From: Achromobacter insuavis
GTDB taxonomy: Bacteria > Pseudomonadota > Gammaproteobacteria > Burkholderiales > Burkholderiaceae_B
Reading direction: 5' to 3'
NCBI RefSeq assembly: GCF_902859645.1
Contig: NZ_CADIJR010000001.1
Location: 248,001 to 312,000 of the forward strand
Length of the DNA: 64,000 nucleotides
Both the position numbers and the translations under genes were made by a program. The notes beneath the pieces were generated by a model, which did no database searches, was not told the DNA's origin, and saw nothing but the letters and a program-made list of their open reading frames with translations. Positions 45,067 to 53,310 of the stretch are shown here, piece after piece (the stretch's first letter is position 1; the number at the start of each line of letters is the position of its first letter).

Positions 45067-45085
45067 TCTGCCCGCGCGACCCCCC

Positions 45086-45592
45086 ATGGCTGCCTCCGAC
45101 CCCTCTCCGCAGCATCCCTTGCATACGCTCTACCAGGATCACCAGGGTTGGCTGCAAGGCTGGCTGCGCAAGAAACTGGGGTGCGCCCTGGATGCCGCCG
45201 ACCTGGTGCATGACACCTACCTGCGGGTGCTGAGTCGGCGCGAACCCGGCGAGATCCGCGAACCCCGTTCGTATCTGGCCACCATCGCCCACGGGCTGAT
45301 GGTCAACCACCTGCGGCGCAAGGACCTGGAGCGCGCCTACCTGGAAACGCTGGCGCAGTTGCCCGAGCCGCTGGCGCCGTCGCCCGAGGCGCGCGCGCTG
45401 GCGCTGGAAGCCCTGGTCGAGATCGATGCCATGCTCGATGGCCTGCCGGTGGCGGCGCGGCGCGCGTTCCTGCTGTGCCAGCTCGAAGGCATGACGCATG
45501 CCGAGATCGCCAGCACGCTGCGCGTGTCGGTGGGCTCGGTGCGCCTCTACATCGCGCGCGCCCTGCGCCAGTGCCTGGAGCTGGCGCCGTGA
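45086..45592 (+). CDS. ECF sigma factor, FecI type (system 1)
   Basis: 168 residues. Region 2: HTLYQDHQGWLQGWLRKKLGCALDAADLVHDTYLRVLSR. Region 4: LDGLPVAARRAFLLCQLEGMTHAEIASTLRVSVGSVRLYIARAL. The length and wording are those of iron-starvation sigma factors that transcribe a TonB receptor gene after signal transfer by FecR. A Fur-like box precedes it. Its stop overlaps the GTG start of the FecR gene (GTGA), so the two are coupled. Confidence 0.95.
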   Translation: MAASDPSPQHPLHTLYQDHQGWLQGWLRKKLGCALDAADLVHDTYLRVLSRREPGEIREPRSYLATIAHGLMVNHLRRKDLERAYLETLAQLPEPLAPSPEARALALEALVEIDAMLDGLPVAARRAFLLCQLEGMTHAEIASTLRVSVGSVRLYIARALRQCLELAP

Positions 45593-46578
45593 GCGCGAGC
45601 GGGGCGGGGCGCATCGATCCGCGCGCGCTGGATGGGGCGGTGGAATGGTTCCTGCGGCTGACGTCCGGCACCGCCAGCCAGGCCGACCACGAGGCCTGGC
45701 AGGCCTGGCGCCGCGCCGATCCCGAACATGAACGCGCCTGGCTGCGCACCGAAGCCCTGACGCGCCGCTTCGAGGCCCTGCCCAAGGGCGTGCTGCCGGT
45801 GCTGGGCCAGCCGCGCTCGGCCGGGCGCCGGCGCGCGCTCGGCAAGCTGGTGTTGCTGGCCAGCGCCGGCGGCGCTGGCTGGCTGGCGTATCGCGACGAT
45901 GCGTGGCGCGGCTGGACGGCCCAGTACCGCACCGCCGTCGGCGCGCGCCGCGAGGTGATGCTGGCGGATCACAGCCGCATCGTGCTCAATGCCGCGACCG
46001 CCATGGACGTGCTGTTCGACGCCCGGCAACGCCTGATTGCGCTGCACGCCGGCGAGATCCTGGTCGAGACCTCGCCCGATCCGGCGCCCGTCGCGCGGCC
46101 GTTCATCGTGCGGACGCGCGAAGGCAGCATCACCGCGCTGGGCACGCGCTTCGTGGTGCGGCGCGACGATGGCGTGTCGACCGTGCAGGTGCTGGACGGG
46201 GCGGTGCGGGTGGCGCCCCGCGGCGCCGCGTCCGACCGCGCGCGGCAGGTGCCGGCGGGCATGAGCCTGCGCTTTGGCGACGGCATCGACGAGGGCCTGG
46301 CGCCGGTGGCCGGCGACCCGTCGGCCTGGCAGCGCGGCATGCTGCAGGTGGACGGCATGCCGCTGCGGACCTTTCTGGCGGAACTGCAGCGCTACCGCAG
46401 CGGCTGGATCGACTGCGCCCCGGAAGTGGCGCACCTGCCGATCTCGGGCGCCTTTCCGCTGGAGGACACCGACCGCGTCCTGGCCACGGTGGCCGACACG
46501 CTGCCGTTGCGCCTGCGCTACCGCACGCGCTACTGGGTATCGGTGCTGCCGCGCGGCGCCAGTGGAACGAATTTGTAA
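45589..46578 (+). CDS. FecR-family anti-sigma regulator (system 1)
   Basis: 329 residues from GTG 45589, chosen for the overlap with the sigma stop and the standard FecR N-terminus. N-terminal sigma-binding DUF4880 domain (AVEWFLRLTSGTASQADHEAWQAWRRADPEHERAW). One membrane helix at about 81-98 (LGKLVLLASAGGAGWLAY). The periplasmic FecR domain (VGARREVMLADHSRIVLNAATAMDV, RTREGSITALGTRFVVR) contacts the receptor's STN domain. It transmits substrate occupancy to the sigma factor. Confidence 0.94.
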   Translation: MSASGAGRIDPRALDGAVEWFLRLTSGTASQADHEAWQAWRRADPEHERAWLRTEALTRRFEALPKGVLPVLGQPRSAGRRRALGKLVLLASAGGAGWLAYRDDAWRGWTAQYRTAVGARREVMLADHSRIVLNAATAMDVLFDARQRLIALHAGEILVETSPDPAPVARPFIVRTREGSITALGTRFVVRRDDGVSTVQVLDGAVRVAPRGAASDRARQVPAGMSLRFGDGIDEGLAPVAGDPSAWQRGMLQVDGMPLRTFLAELQRYRSGWIDCAPEVAHLPISGAFPLEDTDRVLATVADTLPLRLRYRTRYWVSVLPRGASGTNL

Positions 46579-46585
46579 CGCGATT

Positions 46586-46616
46586 AGCACTTTTCGCGCT
46601 TCGATTGGCTACGAGG
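46586..46616 (+). promoter_or_regulatory. FecI-type promoter of receptor 1
   Basis: AGCACTTTTCGCGCTTCGATTGGCTACGAGGG in part aligns with the promoters of receptors 2 and 3 and with the E. coli fecA promoter (CCTTTTT ... CTCGttcGaCtcAtAGC). It is the most divergent of the three. It lies in the gap between fecR1 and receptor 1. Confidence 0.45.
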
Positions 46617-46646
46617 GTAAGACCCACCGTGAGGAGTTACCCCGTC

Positions 46647-49076
46647 ATGCCCCCGCGTTTCCCCCGCCTGCGCGCAAGCGCGTCCCGCCGCGCCGTGCGC
46701 GGCGCCCGCCTGTTCGCCTTGCCGCTGGCCGTCCTGGCCGCGCCCCTGCAGGCGCAGACCACCGCCGTGGCGATTGCGCCCGGCCCGCTCAGCGCGGCGC
46801 TCTCGGCCTATGCCGCGCGCGCCGGCGTCCTGCTGTCATTCGATCCGGTGCTGACGCGGGACTTGACGACCCCGGGGCTGAACGGCAGCTACGGATTTGA
46901 AGAGGGCTTGCGCCAACTGCTCCAGGGCAGCGGCCTGGAGCCCGTGCGGCGGGCCGATGGCGGCTACACGCTGCGGCGCGCGCCTGCCTCGAACGTGACC
47001 GCGCTGCCGGCCGTCACCGTGACCGGCAGCCGCGATGGCGACGCGCCCAGCGAAGGCACCGGTTCGTACACGACGCGGGTGGCCACCTCCGCCACGCGCA
47101 TGGACCTGTCCCTGCGCGAAACCCCGCAATCGGTCAGCGTCGTCACGCGCCAGCAGATGGACGACCAGAACCTGGTCACCCTGGACGACGTGATGCGGCA
47201 AACGCCGGGGGTGGTCGCCGACAAGCTCGACGAGCGCGTCACCTTCACCTCGCGCGGCTTTGCCTTGAGCACCATGATCGACGGCGTGCCGACGTTCGCG
47301 TTCAAGACGCCGGCGGCCGAGATCGGCATGATCAACACCGTGATCTACGACCGCGTCGAGGTGGTGCGCGGCGCGGCCGGGCTGCTCAACGGCGTGGGCG
47401 AGCCGGGCGGCTCGGTCAACCTGGTGCGCAAGCGGCCCACCGCCGAATTCGCCGGTCACGCCACGGCGGGCGTGGGCCGCTGGAACAACTACAACCTGGA
47501 GCTGGACGTCGGCGGCCCGCTGAACGACAGCGGCAGCCTGCGCGGCCGGGTCATCGGCTCGCGCACCGCGGGCGACAGCTTCATCAACGACAAGAAGCGC
47601 TCCGACGACGTCTTCTACGGCATCCTCGAGGCGGATGTCGCGTCCAACACCACCTTGAGCCTGGGCTTCGAACACCAGAAGACCGCCATCGATGGCGCCA
47701 ACTTCGGCCAGGCGCCGCTGTTCTACAGCGACGGCAGCCGCACCCATTTCTCGCGCTCGTTCAACCCCGGCACGCCGTGGAGCCAGTGGGACATGTACAG
47801 CGACAAGATCTTCGTCACGCTGGACCATCGCTTCGCCAACGGCTGGCGCGTCAAGATGGACGCCAGCCGCCTGAAGAACGAACGCAAGGCCCTCTGGGGC
47901 TACCTGTTCGAGTATTTCCCGGTCGAGCAGAATGGCGATTCGACCATCGAGATCCGCCAGAACCCGGCCACTTCGACCAACAAGTCGTTCGATCTCTACG
48001 CCACCGGCCCCTTCCAGGCGTTCGGCATGGAGCACCAGGCCGCGCTGGGCGTCAGCGTCAACGACTACACCAGCGAACTCAACCTGAATTCGGCCAATCC
48101 GAACGGCTGGGACCGGCGTCCACTGAACTTCTACCAGCTGCAGAGTTTTCCGAAGCCGAGCCGTTTCTACACCTACTTCAACACCTTCCTGGACGCCAAG
48201 GAAACCGCCGTATATGGTTCCACCCGCCTGAAGCTGGCTGAGCCGGTGTCGCTGGTGCTGGGCGGCCGCGCCACCTGGTATGAGGAAAAGTCCTCGTCCT
48301 ACAACGGCCCCGCCAATCTCTGGACCACCAACCCCACCGCCAAGGTCAATGGCGAGTTCACGCCGTATGCCGGCACGGTGGTGGACCTGAACGACAACTT
48401 CTCGGCTTACGCCAGCTACACCCGCATCTTCATTCCGCGTTCGGAGCGCGATTCGTCGAACGCGCTGCTGCCGCCGCAGACCGGCAAGAACTACGAACTG
48501 GGCCTGAAGGGCGAGCACCTGGACGGCAAGCTCAACACCAGCTTCGCCGTCTTCCGCACCCAGGAAGCGAACGTGCCGGTCGAGGACCCCAGCGCGCCGC
48601 CGCTGCCCGATGGCAGCACGCCGTACCGGTCGGTGGCCGGCGCGCGCAGCAAGGGCTTCGAGGTGACGGTGGCGGGCGAGGTGGCGCGCGGCCTGCAGGT
48701 GATGGGCGGCTACACCTACTTCGCCAAGCGCGACAACGAGGGCGCGCTGCTGTTGCCCAATTATCCCGAACGCCTGTTCCGGGTGGCGGCCAGCTACCGG
48801 CTGCCGGGCGCCTGGAGCAAGCTGACGGTGGGCGGCAGCGTCAATTACCAGAGCGGCATCTACTACGACGAGTCGAGCGGCCTGGGCCGCGCCTCGCAAG
48901 GGGGCGTGACCCTGCTGGGGCTGATGGCGCGGTATGAGTTCAGCAAGCAGGTGACGGCGTCGATCAATATCGACAACCTGACCGACAAGCGCTACTACAG
49001 CGGGCTGGGCGGGTACAACGGCTACAACTACGGCACGCCGCGGAACGTGTGGATGAAGGTGAGCTACAGGTTCTAG
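46647..49076 (+). CDS. TonB-dependent siderophore receptor with STN domain (system 1)
   Basis: 809 residues from ATG 46647 (GAGGAG nine bases upstream). Signal peptide ends around LQA-QTTAVA. STN signalling domain about 38-112 (PGPLSAALSAYAARAGVLLSFDP). Plug with ETPQSVSVVTRQQMDDQNLVTLDDVM and TPGVVADKLDERVTFTSRGF. Barrel with GLLNGVGEPGGSVNLVRKRPT, ending KVSYRF. The wording is that of FhuE/FpvA-like hydroxamate or mixed siderophore receptors. Ligand binding should activate sigma 1 through FecR 1; the siderophore is not known. Confidence 0.94.
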   Translation: MPPRFPRLRASASRRAVRGARLFALPLAVLAAPLQAQTTAVAIAPGPLSAALSAYAARAGVLLSFDPVLTRDLTTPGLNGSYGFEEGLRQLLQGSGLEPVRRADGGYTLRRAPASNVTALPAVTVTGSRDGDAPSEGTGSYTTRVATSATRMDLSLRETPQSVSVVTRQQMDDQNLVTLDDVMRQTPGVVADKLDERVTFTSRGFALSTMIDGVPTFAFKTPAAEIGMINTVIYDRVEVVRGAAGLLNGVGEPGGSVNLVRKRPTAEFAGHATAGVGRWNNYNLELDVGGPLNDSGSLRGRVIGSRTAGDSFINDKKRSDDVFYGILEADVASNTTLSLGFEHQKTAIDGANFGQAPLFYSDGSRTHFSRSFNPGTPWSQWDMYSDKIFVTLDHRFANGWRVKMDASRLKNERKALWGYLFEYFPVEQNGDSTIEIRQNPATSTNKSFDLYATGPFQAFGMEHQAALGVSVNDYTSELNLNSANPNGWDRRPLNFYQLQSFPKPSRFYTYFNTFLDAKETAVYGSTRLKLAEPVSLVLGGRATWYEEKSSSYNGPANLWTTNPTAKVNGEFTPYAGTVVDLNDNFSAYASYTRIFIPRSERDSSNALLPPQTGKNYELGLKGEHLDGKLNTSFAVFRTQEANVPVEDPSAPPLPDGSTPYRSVAGARSKGFEVTVAGEVARGLQVMGGYTYFAKRDNEGALLLPNYPERLFRVAASYRLPGAWSKLTVGGSVNYQSGIYYDESSGLGRASQGGVTLLGLMARYEFSKQVTASINIDNLTDKRYYSGLGGYNGYNYGTPRNVWMKVSYRF

Positions 49077-49142
49077 GCCTCGCGACGCGGGTAGCCGTCG
49101 CGGCGGGAGTGGGAAGGCGGGCGATTGAACGCCTTCATCAAT

Positions 49143-49161
49143 AATGATTACAATTCCCATT
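49143..49161 (+). promoter_or_regulatory. Candidate Fur box before sigma factor 2
   Basis: AATGATTACAATTCCCATT matches 15 of 19 consensus positions and shares ACAATTCCCATT with the box at 36338. It sits 32 bases before the chosen sigma start. It overlaps an upstream ATG (49125), which argues against that longer start. Confidence 0.65.
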
Positions 49162-49193
49162 CCCGAAATTCACAAGGCGCTGACGCGACGGCC

Positions 49194-49721
49194 ATGTCGT
49201 CCACGGAATCCCTGGAACACCGCGAGCTTGGCAGGCTGTACCGCGACCATCACGGCTGGCTGCGCGGCTGGCTGCTGCGGCGCCTGAACGTGCCGGCCGA
49301 GGCCGCCGACCTGGCCCAGGACACCTTCCTGCGGCTGCTGGCCTCGCCGGCGTCGATGGCGCAATTGCAGGGCGTGCGGCAGCCGCGCAGCTTCCTGGCC
49401 ACGGTGGCGCAGCGCACGCTGGTCGACCACATCCGCCGCCAGGTGCTGGAACGCGCCTGGCTCGAAACCCTGGCGCAGCAGCCCGAGGCCTGCGCGATGT
49501 CGCCCGAGACCCAGGCCATCCTGCTCGAGACCATCCGCGAGATCGACGCCATGCTGCACGGCCTGGGCGACAAGGTGCGGCGCGCTTTCCTGATGTCCCA
49601 GCTGGAAGGGGCCAGCTACGCCGAGATCGCCGCCCGCCTGGGCGTGACGGTCAGTTCCGTCAAGAAGTACATGGCGCGCGCCACCGAGCATTGCCTGGTG
49701 TACGCGTTGGCCCGGCAGTAG
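49194..49721 (+). CDS. ECF sigma factor, FecI type (system 2)
   Basis: 175 residues from ATG 49194; a start at 49125 would run through the Fur box. Region 2: LYRDHHGWLRGWLLRRLNVPAEAADLAQDTFLRLL. Region 4: LHGLGDKVRRAFLMSQLEGASYAEIAARLGVTVSSVKKYMARA. Close in wording to sigma 1 and sigma 3, consistent with duplication. Six bases separate it from the FecR gene. It presumably drives receptor 2 from the FecI-like promoter at 50696. Confidence 0.95.
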   Translation: MSSTESLEHRELGRLYRDHHGWLRGWLLRRLNVPAEAADLAQDTFLRLLASPASMAQLQGVRQPRSFLATVAQRTLVDHIRRQVLERAWLETLAQQPEACAMSPETQAILLETIREIDAMLHGLGDKVRRAFLMSQLEGASYAEIAARLGVTVSSVKKYMARATEHCLVYALARQ

Positions 49722-49727
49722 GCGGCC

Positions 49728-50678
49728 ATGGCGGACAAGACCATCGCCGCGGCGGCGCAATGGTACGCGCGGCTCTGTGCGGACGATGTCAGCGCGGCCG
49801 ACCGGGCGGCGCATGGGCGCTGGCTGGCGGCCGACCCTGAACACGTGCGCGTCTGGGGGCAGGTGGAGCGCCTGCGCGGCACGCTCGGCGCGGCGCCCGC
49901 GCGCCTGACCGCCGACACCCTGAACCGCGCCGACCTGCATTTCTCGCGCCGCCGCGCGGCGCTGCGCAACGGACTGGGCGCGGTGGCGCTGCTGGGCGCC
50001 GGCGGCCTGGCGGCCTGGCGCACCCTGCCGATGGAGCGGATGCTGGCCGACTACCGCACCGGGGCGGGCGAGCGCCGCGAACTGCGGCTGGCGGATGGCA
50101 CCTTGCTCTGGCTGGACAGCGCCAGCGCGGTCGACGTGACTGTCGACGCCGGCCAGCGGCGCATCTTCGTGCATGCCGGCGAGATCCTGGTCGATACCGA
50201 AAACGTCCGTCCCGGCCTGCCGCCCTTGCGCGTGCTCACCGCGCATGGCGCGGTGCGTCCCCTGGGCACGCGTTTCATCGTCACGCGGCAGGACGACCTG
50301 ACGCGGGTCGCGGTGCTGCGCCATGCGGTGGCGCTGGAACCCGCGACGGGCGGCGCGCCAGTGATCCTGAAGGCGGGCGAGCAGGGCACGCTGGCGCCGG
50401 CGGGGGCGCAGGCGGCCGGCGCCATCACCGGCGAGCCCGACGCCTGGACGCGGGGCCTGCTGGTGGTCGACAACTGGCGCTTGGACGATTTCATCGCCCG
50501 GCTCGACCGTTATCGGCCCGGGCTGCTGCGATGCGACGATGCGGTGGCGGCGCTGCGCCTGTCGGGGGCGTTTCCGGTCGACGACACCGACCAGGCGCTG
50601 GCCGCCGTGACGCGCGCGCTGCCCGTGAACATCGTGCGCTTTACCCGTTATTACGTCCGCATCGTCGCCCGCCACTGA
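49728..50678 (+). CDS. FecR-family anti-sigma regulator (system 2)
   Basis: 316 residues. N-terminal DUF4880-like QWYARLCADDVSAADRAAHGRWLAADPEHVRVW. Membrane helix about 78-95 (GLGAVALLGAGGLAAWRTL). Periplasmic FecR domain GAGERRELRLADGTLLWLDSASAVDV and LTAHGAVRPLGTRFIVTRQ. C-terminal receptor-contact region with LRLSGAFPVDDTDQALAAV. Same order and role as in system 1. Confidence 0.94.
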   Translation: MADKTIAAAAQWYARLCADDVSAADRAAHGRWLAADPEHVRVWGQVERLRGTLGAAPARLTADTLNRADLHFSRRRAALRNGLGAVALLGAGGLAAWRTLPMERMLADYRTGAGERRELRLADGTLLWLDSASAVDVTVDAGQRRIFVHAGEILVDTENVRPGLPPLRVLTAHGAVRPLGTRFIVTRQDDLTRVAVLRHAVALEPATGGAPVILKAGEQGTLAPAGAQAAGAITGEPDAWTRGLLVVDNWRLDDFIARLDRYRPGLLRCDDAVAALRLSGAFPVDDTDQALAAVTRALPVNIVRFTRYYVRIVARH

Positions 50679-50695
50679 TTTTTTTTTCGCTCGGC

Positions 50696-50730
50696 ATTGT
50701 CCTTTTTCCGCGCTCGTCCGACTTAGCAGG
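50696..50730 (+). promoter_or_regulatory. FecI-type promoter of receptor 2
   Basis: ATTGTCCTTTTTCCGCG directly followed by CTCGTCCGACTTAGCAGG. From memory the E. coli fecA promoter reads ATTGTCCTTTTTACC then CTCGTTCGACTCATAGC, so the match is very close, including the downstream element. 36 bases before the receptor start. Confidence 0.7.
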
Positions 50731-50766
50731 GATTACGTCGGATCTGCCACACGGAAACCTGAGTCC

Positions 50767-53211
50767 ATGCCTTCTGTCCCTTTGCTTCGTCACTCCGCCA
50801 AACTCGCGCCCCTGGCGCGCGCCGTTGTCATCGCCCTGACCGCCCTGGGCGCCACGCCGTCCGCGCAGGCGCAGGCCGTTCCCAGCGCGCAGGCGTCGCG
50901 CCACTACGAGGTGCCGCCCGGCCCGCTGGGCCTGGCCCTGAGCCGGTTCGCCGCCCAGGCCGGGGTGGTGCTGTCGTTCGACGCCACGCTCACCCAGGGC
51001 CGCCAGAGCGCCGGCCTGCAGGGCGACTACGGCGTGGCCGCGGGCCTGGCGGCGATGCTGTCGGGCACCGGGCTGGAGGCCGTCAACCAGGGCGGCAACC
51101 GCTATGGCCTGCGCGTCGCCAATGCGCAGACGCTGGCGCCGGTCGAAGTGCTGGGCGCGCGCGAACCCGCGCCCAGCGAAGGCACCGACTCGTATACGGT
51201 CGGCGTGTCGAACACCGCCACCCGGCTGCCGATGACGCTGCGCGAGACGCCGCAGTCGGTCTCGGTGATGACGCGCCAGCGGCTCACCGACCAGGGCCTG
51301 AACACGCTGGAAGACGCCATCGTCAACACCCCCGGCCTGATCTTCAAGAAGAAGGGCTCGGCCGACGACAACGAGAAGGGCCTGTATGCGCGCGGCATGG
51401 AGATCACCAACATGCAGGTCGACGGCGTGCCGACCCACAAGGACTTCAATGCCCTGGGGCTGGACACGGCGCTGTATGACCGCATCGAAGTGGTGCGCGG
51501 CTCCACCGGCCTGCTGAGCGGGGCGGGCAACCCGGCCGCCTCCATCAACCTGGTGCGCAAGCGGCCGACCCGCGAGTTTGAGGCCGGCGTCGGCGCCAGC
51601 ATCGGGTCGTGGGACTACAAGCGCACCGAGTTCGACCTGGGCAGTCCGCTGGATGCGTCGGGCAAGCTGCGCGGGCGGCTGGTGGGCGCCTGGCAGGAGG
51701 GCGGTTCGTTCATCGACCGCGTCAAGCAGGATTCGCAGCTGCTGTACGGGGTGGTCGAGGCGGACCTGACCGAGCGCACCTTGCTGACCCTGGGCGCGGA
51801 ATACCAGCGCAAGAAGTGCACGGCGTGCTCGTACTTCGGCTTTCCCGCCTACTACGCCGACGGCTCCAAGACCGATTTCCGCCAGCGGTTCAATTCCGCC
51901 ACCAACTGGAGCCGCCAGGAACGCACGCGCTACAACGTCTTCGCCTCGCTCGACCATGAGTTCGCGCCATCGTGGAAGGGGTCGCTGACGCTGTCGCGCA
52001 CCGGCGACGACAATGACCGCACCTATGGCTGGTTCAGCAGCAACGGCTGGGCCAACCCGCAGACCGGGCAGGGCGCGTCGGTCTGGGTCGCCAAATGGCC
52101 GATCCCCAAGACCCAGAACGCGCTGGACGCCAGCCTCAGCGGCGCTTTCGACGCGCTGGGCCGCCGCCATGACCTGGTGCTGGGCGTGAGCCTGTCGCGC
52201 ACCAAGGCCGACTACGACACCTATCCGCTGTGGACCGCGCCCGGCTATGACCCGGTCATCCCGGACGTGCGCGCCTGGGATGGCGACATGCCGCAGCCGC
52301 AGTGGCAAGCCACCGGCAAGCGCTACTACACCGAGAAGCAGAACGCGGTCTATGGCGCATTGCGGTTGCGGCCGACCGACGCGCTGTCGGTGATCCTGGG
52401 CTCGCGCATCACCTGGTGGGACCAGCAGGCCTCGTACACCTACAACGACGGCTCGGCCTATCCGGACAACATGCGCGAGCAGGGCGTGTACACGCCGTAT
52501 GCGGGCCTGGTCTACGACCTGACGCCGACGCTGTCCGCTTATGCCAGCTACACCAGCATCTTCCTGCCGCAGCAGGCCCAGACCGTGTCGGGCAGCGGCG
52601 TCGCGCCGATCAAGGGCAATACCTACGAGATCGGCCTGAAAAGCGCCTGGCTGGACGGCCGCCTGAACGGCGCGCTGGCGCTGTTCCGCACCCGCCAGGA
52701 CAACTACGCCATGCTGGACGGCGACAAGCTGGCGCCCAATGGCGACAACGCCTATGTCGCCGCCAACGGCGCCGTGCTGCGCGGCGTGGAAGCCGAGCTC
52801 AGCGGCGAGCTCATGCCCGGCTGGCAGATGCAGCTGTCGTATGCCTACGTGGACCGCCGCCTGCCGACGGGCTTCACGACCCAGGTCGGCCTGCCGCGCC
52901 ACATCGCCAAGCTCTACACCACCTACCGCCTGCCCGGCGCCTGGAGCGCGCTGACCGTGGGCGGCGGCGTGCGCTGGGAAAGCCAGAGCGGCTTTACCAG
53001 CCGCGGCCCCGGCGGCCAGCAATTGGATTCCTCGCAAAGCAGCTATGCGCTGGTCGACCTGATGGCGCGCTATCAGTTCAACCGCCAGTGGTCGGCCACG
53101 CTGAACCTGAACAACGTGCTGGACAAGAAGTACTACGCCAGCACCAACGTCTACAGCAATTACTACGGGGCGCCGTTCAGTGCGATGCTGGGGGTGAATT
53201 ACCGCTATTGA
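50767..53211 (+). CDS. TonB-dependent siderophore receptor with STN domain (system 2)
   Basis: 814 residues. Signal peptide ends near AQA-QAVPSA. STN about 43-118 (PPGPLGLALSRFAAQAGVVLSFDATLTQ). Plug with ETPQSVSVMTRQRLTDQGLNTLEDAIVNTPGL and a RGMEITNMQVDGVPTHKDF segment. SGAGNPAASINLVRKRPTREF leads into the barrel, which ends GVNYRY. A Cys pair (KKCTACSYFG) lies in an extracellular loop. FpvA/FhuE-like. No terminator separates it from receptor 3, which has its own FecI-like promoter. Confidence 0.94.
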   Translation: MPSVPLLRHSAKLAPLARAVVIALTALGATPSAQAQAVPSAQASRHYEVPPGPLGLALSRFAAQAGVVLSFDATLTQGRQSAGLQGDYGVAAGLAAMLSGTGLEAVNQGGNRYGLRVANAQTLAPVEVLGAREPAPSEGTDSYTVGVSNTATRLPMTLRETPQSVSVMTRQRLTDQGLNTLEDAIVNTPGLIFKKKGSADDNEKGLYARGMEITNMQVDGVPTHKDFNALGLDTALYDRIEVVRGSTGLLSGAGNPAASINLVRKRPTREFEAGVGASIGSWDYKRTEFDLGSPLDASGKLRGRLVGAWQEGGSFIDRVKQDSQLLYGVVEADLTERTLLTLGAEYQRKKCTACSYFGFPAYYADGSKTDFRQRFNSATNWSRQERTRYNVFASLDHEFAPSWKGSLTLSRTGDDNDRTYGWFSSNGWANPQTGQGASVWVAKWPIPKTQNALDASLSGAFDALGRRHDLVLGVSLSRTKADYDTYPLWTAPGYDPVIPDVRAWDGDMPQPQWQATGKRYYTEKQNAVYGALRLRPTDALSVILGSRITWWDQQASYTYNDGSAYPDNMREQGVYTPYAGLVYDLTPTLSAYASYTSIFLPQQAQTVSGSGVAPIKGNTYEIGLKSAWLDGRLNGALALFRTRQDNYAMLDGDKLAPNGDNAYVAANGAVLRGVEAELSGELMPGWQMQLSYAYVDRRLPTGFTTQVGLPRHIAKLYTTYRLPGAWSALTVGGGVRWESQSGFTSRGPGGQQLDSSQSSYALVDLMARYQFNRQWSATLNLNNVLDKKYYASTNVYSNYYGAPFSAMLGVNYRY

Positions 53212-53248
53212 AAGGAAGGGGCGCAGGAAAAAAAAGTGCGTGGGGCCT

Positions 53249-53281
53249 GATACCTTTTCCTTTCTCGGCTGGCATAGCAGG
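53249..53281 (+). promoter_or_regulatory. FecI-type promoter of receptor 3
   Basis: GATACCTTTTCCTTT followed by CTCGGCTGGCATAGCAGG aligns with the receptor 2 promoter and the fecA promoter in both the CCTTTT block and the CTCG...AGCAGG block. 29 bases before the receptor start. Confidence 0.6.
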
Positions 53282-53310
53282 TATCTTCCCCAGTCCGAGA
53301 GGCTCATTCC

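Noticed and set aside
44830-45087. 85-codon minus frame as a candidate hxsD
   Set aside because: No HxsD-like sequence, no ribosome site, and it spans the inverted repeat and Fur box.
49125-49193. Earlier ATG for sigma factor 2
   Set aside because: Coding from 49125 would pass through the Fur box, and the added residues (MNAFINNDYNSHSRN) do not look like sigma region 2.
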